Origin: Nitrospira sp. UBA6493
Lineage (GTDB): Bacteria > Nitrospirota > Nitrospiria > Nitrospirales > Nitrospiraceae
Reading direction: 5' to 3'
Assembly (NCBI GenBank): GCA_002435325.1
Contig: DJMJ01000032.1
Coordinates: 1 to 64,000 of the forward strand
Length of the DNA stretch: 64,000 nt
Part shown: positions 33,247 through 40,383 of the stretch, piece by piece
Position numbering within the stretch: the first letter of the stretch is position 1
Layout: every line of letters starts with the position of its first letter
Program-made: the position numbers and the translations under genes
The notes under the pieces: generated by a model
Database searches by the model: none
The model's input: the letters and a program-made list of their open reading frames with translations, nothing else
What the model was told of the DNA's origin: nothing

Positions 33247-33293
33247 CCTCCGTTTCCCAACGGAGGATACCTTAGCCTAAACGGGAAACGCAA
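33247..33293 (-). promoter_or_regulatory. bolA leader: promoter-like pair and SD hairpin
   Basis: Minus strand TTGCGT (33293-33288), 18-nt spacer, TATCCT (33269-33264) is a weak promoter candidate. Overlapping it, CCTCCGTT (33266-33259) and AACGGAGG (33254-33247) form a perfect 8-bp hairpin with loop GGGA that contains the bolA ribosome site. The two are exclusive: if transcription starts near 33257 the hairpin cannot form. Confidence 0.35.
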
Positions 33294-33563
33294 TTCGCCT
33301 ATGATGACGCCCGATGGCCTGTATGCCCGTCAATTGCTGCGCAGGCAACCCGTCTCCGGCAGAAGAAATCGAATCCTTTTTCATCCACCCTGAATGAGTT
33401 TAGATACGGGCTCTAGCGGCAGCCTCTCAGCTCGCGAGACAAACACCAGCCAATAACGGCTCCATTCTCATGAAGTTCATCGCACAGCACGACTCTCATG
33501 CCTTCGGCATAGTCTTTGCGCCCCTCCCGCGTATCAACATAAATACGTAGGATGGAGATCGTG
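33294..33563. other. Spacer upstream of bolA and the small membrane peptide
   Basis: About 270 bp with no gene I can support. A minus-strand frame of 72 codons (33631-33413) is open but has no ribosome site and overlaps the 24-codon gene on the other strand. Confidence 0.4.
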
Positions 33564-33638
33564 ATGTATCTCTTAATGCTACTCTGGACAGCCGTGCTGC
33601 TGATCGCCGGCATCGCCTTCCTTCGCCGCATGTGGTGA
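33564..33638 (+). CDS. 24-residue single-helix membrane peptide
   Basis: The ORF encodes MYLLMLLWTAVLLIAGIAF followed by LRRMW and a stop. It is one hydrophobic helix of about 18 residues with a positively charged C-terminal end (RR), so the N-terminus would be outside. GGAG lies 8 nt before the ATG. Such small membrane proteins often act on larger membrane complexes. No homologue is known to me, and a chance ORF cannot be excluded, as the hydrophobic run is common in GC-rich DNA. Confidence 0.4.
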   Translation: MYLLMLLWTAVLLIAGIAFLRRMW

Positions 33639-33827
33639 TCGCACCTTGGTAGTAACGTCCACTTTCATCCTCAGATGGTGCATCTCAGCCAACGGTGGTG
33701 GTCGCTTTCAACCAACTCTACCATTACGCTTCCTTCTCGCATTACAAAATCATTCAATACCAAGGCCTTTTGGTCGCACACTACGAGGCATCAAGCTTGC
33801 TCTAACAGGAAAGCAAGAGAGGCCACC
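33639..33827. other. Leader region of the redox phosphorelay operon
   Basis: About 190 bp, somewhat lower in GC than the surrounding genes. No gene or firm promoter was found; it must hold the promoter of the receiver gene unless that lies upstream of the small peptide. Confidence 0.4.
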
Positions 33828-33893
33828 ATGAATCGACCCACTTCAACATGTTCCTTTATCCATGACCAAGGAGGCTGCCATGAAGGAGTTTAA
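33828..33893 (+). CDS. 21-residue leader peptide overlapping the receiver gene
   Basis: The ORF MNRPTSTCSFIHDQGGCHEGV starts with AGAGG 6 nt upstream and ends in a TAA that lies 11-13 nt inside the receiver gene (start 33880). Its codons cover the AAGGAGG ribosome site of that gene. Ribosomes that translate it would open or block the site, which suggests translational coupling. The peptide itself has two Cys and three His-like polar residues but no family. Confidence 0.4.
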   Translation: MNRPTSTCSFIHDQGGCHEGV

Positions 33894-34314
33894 ATCTGGG
33901 TTCTTTGTCGGGGAGGAAAGCTGCAACGGGCGTGTCCTCGTCGTGGATGACGAAGCGGATATCCGCAAAGTTGTCCGCATGACGTTGCAGAAAGCCGGCT
34001 ATGAGGTCTTGGAAGCGGAGAATGGAGAAAAAGCCATCGAGACGATCAACAGCGGCGAAAACCGTCTGCTGCTGGATGTGATGATCTGTGACATCCGCAT
34101 GCCGAAGGTCAATGGCATCGAGGCCATCGCCTATTTCCGTCAGAACTATCCGCGCGTGCCGTTGATCGTGCTGACCGGCTTCCCCGATACGGACATGGCC
34201 ACTTCACTGCTGCGGCAGGGCGTGGTCGATTACCTCGTGAAACCGGTCGAGGGCGAGAAGCTCAAAGCATCCGTCGCCCGAGCCATGGAACAACGGAAAC
34301 TCGCGCCGCTATGA
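33880..34314 (+). CDS. Single-domain response regulator
   Basis: A 144-residue protein that is just a receiver domain. VLVVDDEADIRK (about 19-30) has the acidic pocket, the acceptor Asp lies in DVMICDIRMPKVNG (about 68-81), the switch Thr in LIVLTGF and the Lys in YLVKPVEG. There is no output domain, so it probably acts as phosphate relay or binds a target protein. AAGGAGG lies 6 nt before the ATG. It is followed by two kinases and a haem-binding protein in one run of overlapping genes. Confidence 0.92.
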   Translation: MKEFKSGFFVGEESCNGRVLVVDDEADIRKVVRMTLQKAGYEVLEAENGEKAIETINSGENRLLLDVMICDIRMPKVNGIEAIAYFRQNYPRVPLIVLTGFPDTDMATSLLRQGVVDYLVKPVEGEKLKASVARAMEQRKLAPL

Positions 34315-34336
34315 AATCTTCTGTCCCGCATCGTCC

Positions 34337-34387
34337 TAACCGCGACCGAAGGGGGAGGCCCGATCCTCCGGCCTCCCCCGTTTCGGC
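34337..34387 (+). other. GC-rich hairpin between receiver and kinase genes
   Basis: GGGGGAGGCC (34351-34360) and GGCCTCCCCC (34370-34379) form a perfect 10-bp stem with a 9-nt loop. Flanking CCGAA and TTCGG extend it after a 2-nt bulge. No strong T-run follows (GTTTCGG), so it may stabilise or attenuate rather than end the transcript. It lies in the region that would code if the kinase began at 34311. Confidence 0.5.
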
Positions 34388-34409
34388 GCACAAAGACTCG
34401 ACTCGTCCT

Positions 34410-35459
34410 ATGAACACCTCACGTCCAGTGTCTGCCGCGCCCACCAGAGTCGCCATCATCGGGGCAGGCCGTGGCGGAACTGCCCTGCTCGACCTGCTGC
34501 ACCAAATTTCTGCCATCGACATTATCGGCATCCACGATCGAGATCCGAGCGCACCCGGTCTCCAGCGCGCGCGCGACCTTCATATCCCCGTGGTCGATCA
34601 GATCGACGACCTCTTCCGCAACCGTCATACCCAACTCGTTATGGACGTGACCGGAGACCCCGCGATGGATCAACAGCTCCACCGGGAAATCCGTCCCGGA
34701 GTCGATATCCTCAGCGGATCGGCCTCCCGCGTCGTCTGGGAACTGGTACGGCACGAATCCGCCCTCCAAGCTGAACTCCTCCACGCTGAAAAACTCGCGG
34801 GAATCGGATCCTTTGCCGCCGGCATCACCCACGACATCAATAATCCTTTGCAACTCATCCTAGGCCTGGCTGAAAACCTGGCAGAAGAAACGGATCTTCA
34901 CAACGTCCATGAGCAAGCACGAGAAATCGTGGATGCCGTCAAGCGAACGACGGCGATCTGCCGCGATCTCACCTCGTACGCCCGACGATCCGCCACCCAT
35001 CAGCAGAGCCTGGTGGACATCAACTCGAAACTCGACGATGCCCTCAGGATCGCCCGCTACGCCGTCGGCTTTCAAGACATCACGATCATCAAGCGCTACG
35101 CACCGGAGGCCACCCTCAAGGGAAATCCCGACGAGCTCCTGCACGTGTTCGTCAATCTCATCACCAACGCCGTTCAGGCCATGGAGCACGGCGGCACACT
35201 GACCCTGCGCACCACGGCCGAGGAAACCGCCGTATCCGTGCATGTGTCGGACACGGGCTGCGGCATTCCCCCTGAGTTGCTCAATGAAATCTTCGAGCCC
35301 TTCTTTACGACCAAGCCGCCGGGAAAAGGCACCGGCTTGGGCCTGTATAATATCAAGCACGTGATCCATCAGCTGCACGGCACCATCACGGTAAACAGCG
35401 AGGTCGGCAGCGGCAGCACCTTCACCATCACCTTGCCCCGCGCCAGCGTGACCCTATGA
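34410..35459 (+). CDS. Sensor kinase with N-terminal Rossmann (NAD-binding-like) domain
   Basis: A 349-residue soluble histidine kinase. Residues about 12-115 form a dinucleotide-binding Rossmann domain: VAIIGAGRGGTALLDLL with GAGRGG (18-23), the second-strand acidic residue in GIHDRD, and a homoserine-dehydrogenase-like continuation (VMDVTGDPAMDQQL). A short helical linker leads to HisKA with His141 in AAGITHDINNPLQLI, then HATPase with NLITNAVQAM, DTGCGI and GKGTGLGL. It lacks membrane segments. The start at 34410 is my choice; an ATG at 34311 overlaps the receiver stop (ATGA) but would read through a stable hairpin. The kinase may sense NAD(H) redox state. Confidence 0.85.
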   Translation: MNTSRPVSAAPTRVAIIGAGRGGTALLDLLHQISAIDIIGIHDRDPSAPGLQRARDLHIPVVDQIDDLFRNRHTQLVMDVTGDPAMDQQLHREIRPGVDILSGSASRVVWELVRHESALQAELLHAEKLAGIGSFAAGITHDINNPLQLILGLAENLAEETDLHNVHEQAREIVDAVKRTTAICRDLTSYARRSATHQQSLVDINSKLDDALRIARYAVGFQDITIIKRYAPEATLKGNPDELLHVFVNLITNAVQAMEHGGTLTLRTTAEETAVSVHVSDTGCGIPPELLNEIFEPFFTTKPPGKGTGLGLYNIKHVIHQLHGTITVNSEVGSGSTFTITLPRASVTL

Positions 35460-37975
35460 TCACACCACAGCCCGCACAACCTCCCCTCGTACAACAAGGC
35501 ACCAGGTGGGGTCTGAAGACCAAGCTGATTCTCTCGATGCTCTTTGTCGGCGTCGTTCCGCTCGTCGTCGGGTTGGGCATGGCCTTCTGGCAAGGATCGC
35601 AAGAGATTCGCGACGTCAACGGAGAGAGCTTCAAAGCGCTGGCCACCGAGGCGGCCAGAAATCTCGACCTGCTGGTGGCGGACGAAGTGGCCCGCACCGC
35701 GCATATTGCCAATGATCCTCTAGTCATCCGGGAACTTGAGCGCCGGCGGGATGCCCATCCAACACACCCCGCCAACGGACCGCTCCCGATTGATACCGAT
35801 ACAGAGGCCCGATGGGTCGCACGCGATCCCGGCATCGTGACGCAGATTAACGGGAGCCCCCTCGCCTCTCTTTTACAAGAGTACTACACCGGCACACGAA
35901 ACACCTCCGATCAACTCCTTCCCCAAGTAGTCCGTTCGGCCACCAAGATGCTCTTTCTCACCGACATTCACGGCACCCTGGTGGCCTCCATGACCACCAA
36001 GCCGGGCTATCGGCACAGCCAGACCCCCTGGTGGCAAGGGGCCTACAACAAGGGCGTGGGGAAGCTGTACATCGAAGACGTCCATTTCAACACACAGACA
36101 GACGCCTACGTCTTCACGATTTCCATGCCCGTCATGGACAACCTGCGCTACGAAGTGGTCGGCGTGCTGCATCGCGTGATCGACGCCAAAGAGTTCTTTG
36201 CTCCCTCCACCCATGTGATCCGGTTTGGGAAAACCGGCCATGTCATGTTGATCGACAACCGGGGGATCGTCATTAGCTGCCCCATTCTGCCCACCGGCAT
36301 CGCGTTGTCTGACAAGCGTCTGGCTCCGCTCATCACCCCGCTCCAGCCCGGGTGGGTCGAAGCCTCCAGCGACGGGCACGGAGGCCAGACCGAATCAATC
36401 ATCGGATTTGCGCCGCTACCGGAAACCAGCCGAGCCACGAACGGCTGGCTCGGCGGCGGTTCCTGGCATTCGTTCGTCTGGCAATCCTCCGACGAGCTGT
36501 TCGCCCCCATTCAACATTTGTTTATCTGGATGATCGTCTTCGGCAGCGTGGCCATCGCGCTTCTTGTCGTGCTCGGCTATGTTGCCGCCAGCCGCATCGT
36601 CAGGCCAGTGCGTACGTTGCAACTAGCGGCGCAGGCTATCGGACGAGGCGAACTCCGGACCACCATCGACATCCGCACCGGCGACGAACTGCAGGATCTC
36701 GCCGACGAATTCAACCGCATGAATACACAGCTGGAAGCCGCCTTTGCCGGGCTCACCGACCAGGTGACCCTCAAAACCCAAGAGGTCACGTACCTCCAAC
36801 GGTCTACGGATCAAATCCTGGACGCTGTGCCCACCCCCATCATTTTGCTCAATACCCTGGATTCGGTCCAGTATATGAATCACGCGGCGCGCGCAGCGTT
36901 CCATCTTGCGCCGGAAACCGCCCTGCCATTCTCGCTGGCCACATTGCGTCCGCTCAGCGCCATCGTGCAGACACATGTGCAGCAAAACCTCAGCGAAAAA
37001 GGCTCCGGCCCTCCCGCGCCCCTCCCCCAAAACCAGGGCACAGAACCGCGAGACCCTCTCGCTCCAGCCTCTGGCCGAGAGCCCGCACAGGCCAACTCCC
37101 GATCGGAACTGCAGATCGGGCCACGCACCTACCACTATCAGTGGTTCCGCCTCCCGAGCCGCCCGGGCGTAGACCCGCGCATTGGATTGGTGCTGCGCGA
37201 CACCACCGACGAAAGCCGGATGCAGGATCAGCTCATTCAGGCGGAAAAGTCCGGCAGTCTTGGAGTGCTGACCGCTGGTATTGGACACGAGCTGAACAAT
37301 CCGCTGTTCGGCATTGTCGGCCTCGGAGAAGCTATTCTGGACGAGACCGACCTTTCTCGCGCCCAGGCCCATGCCCGCGATATTGTCGCGCAGGGCCAGC
37401 GCATGGCCGCCATCATCCGCGACTTCACCGGGATCGCCACACGAGAGCGTACAAATCAGCGCATCCCCGTGTGCCTGGAAGAGACGATCGACCTGGCGCT
37501 CGCCGCCATGCATACCGCCGCAGACATGCGGCAGATCACGATCGAAAAACTCTTCACAGGCAACACCATGGTACTGGCGCACCCGGATCAGCTCCGGCAA
37601 GCCGTGATGAATTTATTCATGAATGCGGTGCAGGCCATGAAAGGCAGCGGCACACTGCGCGTCAGTACAACGGTGACCGATCAACTTGCCACCACCGAAA
37701 TTTCCGATACAGGTCCTGGGATTGCCCCGCAACATCTGGCAAAAATTTTCGATCCGTTTTTCACCACCAAGGAGCAAGGGGAGGGATCGGGCTTAGGCCT
37801 GACCGTTGCCCGCCGCATCATCCGGACATTCGGTGGAGACCTCCGGATTGACAGTCGTGAAGGACAGGGCACGACCTGCCTCATGACTCTGCCGGCGATT
37901 CTCCCCGCCCCTCCCAAGGAGGATTTATGGACCCCGTCCGCACCGCGCTCGGAGCCGCAGCCGTCACGTTCGTGA
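35456..37975 (+). CDS. Sensor kinase with dCache, HAMP and PAS
   Basis: An 839-residue membrane kinase overlapping the previous gene by 4 bp (ATGA). TM1 lies at about 24-46 and TM2 at about 353-375, with a dCache-like periplasmic sensor between them (VFTISMPVMDNL, FGKTGHVMLIDNRGIVIS). HAMP (about 376-430), a coiled coil and a PAS-like domain (about 445-590, with a proline-rich insertion) follow. The H-box is GIGHELNNPLFGIVG (about 610), and HATPase has NLFMNAVQAM, DTGPGIA and GEGSGLGLT. The C-terminal tail continues into the next gene, which starts 49 bp before its stop. It likely feeds the same receiver at 33880. Confidence 0.9.
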   Translation: MITPQPAQPPLVQQGTRWGLKTKLILSMLFVGVVPLVVGLGMAFWQGSQEIRDVNGESFKALATEAARNLDLLVADEVARTAHIANDPLVIRELERRRDAHPTHPANGPLPIDTDTEARWVARDPGIVTQINGSPLASLLQEYYTGTRNTSDQLLPQVVRSATKMLFLTDIHGTLVASMTTKPGYRHSQTPWWQGAYNKGVGKLYIEDVHFNTQTDAYVFTISMPVMDNLRYEVVGVLHRVIDAKEFFAPSTHVIRFGKTGHVMLIDNRGIVISCPILPTGIALSDKRLAPLITPLQPGWVEASSDGHGGQTESIIGFAPLPETSRATNGWLGGGSWHSFVWQSSDELFAPIQHLFIWMIVFGSVAIALLVVLGYVAASRIVRPVRTLQLAAQAIGRGELRTTIDIRTGDELQDLADEFNRMNTQLEAAFAGLTDQVTLKTQEVTYLQRSTDQILDAVPTPIILLNTLDSVQYMNHAARAAFHLAPETALPFSLATLRPLSAIVQTHVQQNLSEKGSGPPAPLPQNQGTEPRDPLAPASGREPAQANSRSELQIGPRTYHYQWFRLPSRPGVDPRIGLVLRDTTDESRMQDQLIQAEKSGSLGVLTAGIGHELNNPLFGIVGLGEAILDETDLSRAQAHARDIVAQGQRMAAIIRDFTGIATRERTNQRIPVCLEETIDLALAAMHTAADMRQITIEKLFTGNTMVLAHPDQLRQAVMNLFMNAVQAMKGSGTLRVSTTVTDQLATTEISDTGPGIAPQHLAKIFDPFFTTKEQGEGSGLGLTVARRIIRTFGGDLRIDSREGQGTTCLMTLPAILPAPPKEDLWTPSAPRSEPQPSRS

Positions 37976-38520
37976 TCGGAAGCTTAGTGGGAACCCCATT
38001 CGCTCCGCTGGCAAAAGAACCACCCGGTGTTCAAGGCATCTCGCCCGAAAAGGTTGCCGACTATGTCTACGCCATCCTCCAGGCCGACCGGACGATTTAC
38101 ACCACCCAGGTAGTCATGCGCATGCAGGAAAAAGGCATCGTCAAGGCCAGCGAACATTGGGAGCAGGATAATGCGCTGCCGCTGCCAGCCCAGTTTCTGC
38201 AACATTCGGGGCGGCTCGTTGCCGAAAGCGGACGCGGCATCCGATACCGGCTGATCGGACGCTCCCCGATCTATCAACGCAACGCCCCCGCCACCGATTT
38301 TGAACGAAACGCGCTGGATGCGCTTACCCGCCAGCCGGATCAGCCGGTCAGGGGCCTGGTCACGAGCGGGAAAAAACAGTTTTTCCAAGCCATCTACGCT
38401 GATCGCGCCGTTTCTCCGACCTGTCTCACCTGTCACAATAGCCATCCGCTGAGCCCTAAACGGGACTTCAAGCTGAACGATGTCATGGGAGCGATCGCGA
38501 TCACGATTCCACTGGAGTAA
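37927..38520 (+). CDS. DUF3365 (Tll0287-like) c-type haem protein
   Basis: A 197-residue protein with an N-terminal signal or anchor helix (about 5-22) and a DUF3365 domain. The haem-binding motif CLTCH is at 166-170, in SPTCLTCHNSHP. DUF3365 domains are extracytoplasmic haem sensors, often part of kinases; here it is a separate protein. AAGGAGG lies 6 nt before the ATG, inside the end of the kinase gene, so the two are translationally coupled. It may give the kinase its redox or gas signal. Confidence 0.85.
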   Translation: MDPVRTALGAAAVTFVIGSLVGTPFAPLAKEPPGVQGISPEKVADYVYAILQADRTIYTTQVVMRMQEKGIVKASEHWEQDNALPLPAQFLQHSGRLVAESGRGIRYRLIGRSPIYQRNAPATDFERNALDALTRQPDQPVRGLVTSGKKQFFQAIYADRAVSPTCLTCHNSHPLSPKRDFKLNDVMGAIAITIPLE

Positions 38521-38598
38521 AGAACAGAACAGCCGCCATGACGCAATGCGCGGAGTAGAAGGACGCGGTCTTTTCATGATGGCCGCGTGTCGTGAGGG

Positions 38599-39693
38599 TC
38601 AGACCGAAGCCTGAGAAGGCGGCGCCGCAGGAACCGGCGCATAGTACTCTTCCCGATAAATTTGCACCGCCGTCATAACGAGGCTGATGATGATCGGGCC
38701 GACGAAGAGCCCGAGCAGCCCATATAACGCCAGTCCGCCAAGCACGGACAGCACCAGCAGCAACACAGGAATCTGCACCTCCTGCCCGATGAGCCAGGGC
38801 CGGAGAAACTGATCGACCATCGAGACAACGCCGACTCCCCACACCAGCATTCCCACAGCCTTCCCGACCGCTCCGACCCAGAACAGATACAGCACGACCG
38901 GCCCCCAGACCAATGCCGTGCCCCCGAAGGGAATCGGCGCCAGCACAATCGTCAGCGCCGTGAGCACCACCGGAAACGGAACCGACAAGACCAGGTAGGC
39001 CAGCCCGGCCAGTCCACCCTGCACCATGGCCGTCACCAACATCCCCTTCACCACCGCCCGCACGGTCTGGTCCAACCGAGCCACGATCTTCTGTTTATGC
39101 GACTCGTCCATCGGAATCAATTCGTACAGCCCAGCCAACCAGCGCGCGCCGTCTTTGAGCAAAAAGAACAGCACCAAGAGCATGATGAAAAAATTGCTCA
39201 CGAGCACCACGGCATTTTTGAGCAAATCCCCCATCTGACTCACAAAGAATTGGCTCAGCCACTTGGCCCCGGCCATCACCGAGTCCTCCATCGACAAGAC
39301 TTGCAGTTTCTCAGCCGTCACGAGCGACCGCAGCCAGTTGCCGATCAGCGGCACAGAGGCCACACGCTCCGGCAATTGCTGAAGCCCCCCGGCGACGATC
39401 CACTCGCGCATCGCCTGCTCCACCACCCCTGCTTCACCGACCAGCAACGCGCTCATCCACACCAAGGGCACAACGACCACCGTCAACACTCCGAACGTCA
39501 GACACCCGGCCGCCAGCGCCTCACGACCCCCTGTCATCTGCGTGACTCGTCGATGAAGCGGAAACACCCAATGGGCCAGCAATGCGGCCCACAGGGCCGG
39601 AAAGAGAAACGGCTGGAGGATGAGCCCAATCTGGTAGAGGAGCAGCGCCAGGAGCGCAAAAAACACGGCGGTAAAGAGTTGGGGACGAGTCAT
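38599..39693 (-). CDS. AI-2E family transporter
   Basis: A 364-residue membrane protein of the AI-2E/YdiK-PerM family, with about eight hydrophobic helices. Typical blocks are FPALWAALLAHWVFP, the long periplasmic stretch after TM3-TM4, and the C-terminal LLGLFVGPIIISLVMT. Members export autoinducer or, in some cases, act as Na+/H+ antiporters; a specific substrate should not be assumed. A GTG start nine codons earlier is also open. The gene stands alone, convergent with the haem protein gene. Confidence 0.85.
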   Translation of the reverse strand: MTRPQLFTAVFFALLALLLYQIGLILQPFLFPALWAALLAHWVFPLHRRVTQMTGGREALAAGCLTFGVLTVVVVPLVWMSALLVGEAGVVEQAMREWIVAGGLQQLPERVASVPLIGNWLRSLVTAEKLQVLSMEDSVMAGAKWLSQFFVSQMGDLLKNAVVLVSNFFIMLLVLFFLLKDGARWLAGLYELIPMDESHKQKIVARLDQTVRAVVKGMLVTAMVQGGLAGLAYLVLSVPFPVVLTALTIVLAPIPFGGTALVWGPVVLYLFWVGAVGKAVGMLVWGVGVVSMVDQFLRPWLIGQEVQIPVLLLVLSVLGGLALYGLLGLFVGPIIISLVMTAVQIYREEYYAPVPAAPPSQASV

Positions 39694-39831
39694 GCGGATC
39701 GTCGGCTCAGGTGGAGGCACCCGTCGTTGATAGCAGATCTAGTGCCGGTTGTCATCGCAGGAAGGCCTGACACCGCAGAAAATCGAGAGGCCGCGAAAGG
39801 CACGTGCACCCCAAAACCGGCATCGCGCACG

Positions 39832-40272
39832 TTACAATTCGGACTCTTTTCCGATAAGGGCCACCGGCCGAGGCCGGGAACTCGCCGGGTCGCGCATATG
39901 AGCCGGCTGTCGCGGCGCTTCCTCGGGCCAGGTCGTGACGCCCATATCGCTCGTTCCCTGAAACTTGGCCCCCTCCTCCATCGCAAACAACGGCGCACGC
40001 ACTTCACCCATCAACAGGCCCGTTTTGAGCAGTTGCACCCGCTCGCTCGCAGTCACTGTCGCCTTGATGCGGCCGCTGCTGATCAGCACACCGGCCGTAA
40101 TCGTACCTTTCACAACCCCGTCTTCTCCGACAATGACCTGTCCTTTGGTATAAATGTCGCCTTCAAGGCGGCCATCGATGCGCACCGTGCCATCGACGCG
40201 AATTTCACCCTTCAGCTCAACCCCTTTGGCCAATAGCGTAATGTTGCCGTCATCAAATCCGTTCTTTTTCAT
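39832..40272 (-). CDS. Bactofilin
   Basis: A 146-residue bactofilin, a bacterial cytoskeletal protein that polymerises without nucleotide. The core beta-helix repeats are visible: GVELKGEIRVDGTVRIDG, then GRLEGDIYTKGQVIVG and GVVKGTITAGVLIS (about 15-65), with the alternate Val/Ile/Gly pattern. A proline-rich, disordered C-terminal tail (about 108-146) follows. Bactofilins organise cell-wall enzymes; the class A PBP gene upstream (40384) on the same strand may be linked. Confidence 0.92.
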   Translation of the reverse strand: MKKNGFDDGNITLLAKGVELKGEIRVDGTVRIDGRLEGDIYTKGQVIVGEDGVVKGTITAGVLISSGRIKATVTASERVQLLKTGLLMGEVRAPLFAMEEGAKFQGTSDMGVTTWPEEAPRQPAHMRDPASSRPRPVALIGKESEL

Positions 40273-40383
40273 AGCCGGTCCCCTTTACCAAGATTCGCAC
40301 CACAGAATACCCCAGGACGGCAGGGATACCTAGCAGTTTGTGGAAACAGCCCGCGCCCTGATCCACCGGAGCCGCGCCGATTA

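Noticed and set aside
33413..33631. 72-codon minus-strand frame in the bolA/receiver spacer
   Set aside because: The composition is not absurd, but it has no ribosome site or family and it overlaps the 24-codon peptide on the other strand; support is too weak.
36352..37851. Long plus-strand frame of about 500 codons inside the dCache kinase gene
   Set aside because: It is out of frame with a clear multidomain kinase and has Arg/Pro/Ser-rich composition typical of shadow frames.
39097..40236. 379-codon frame opposite the AI-2E and bactofilin genes
   Set aside because: It spans two real genes and their spacer on the other strand and has no domain.
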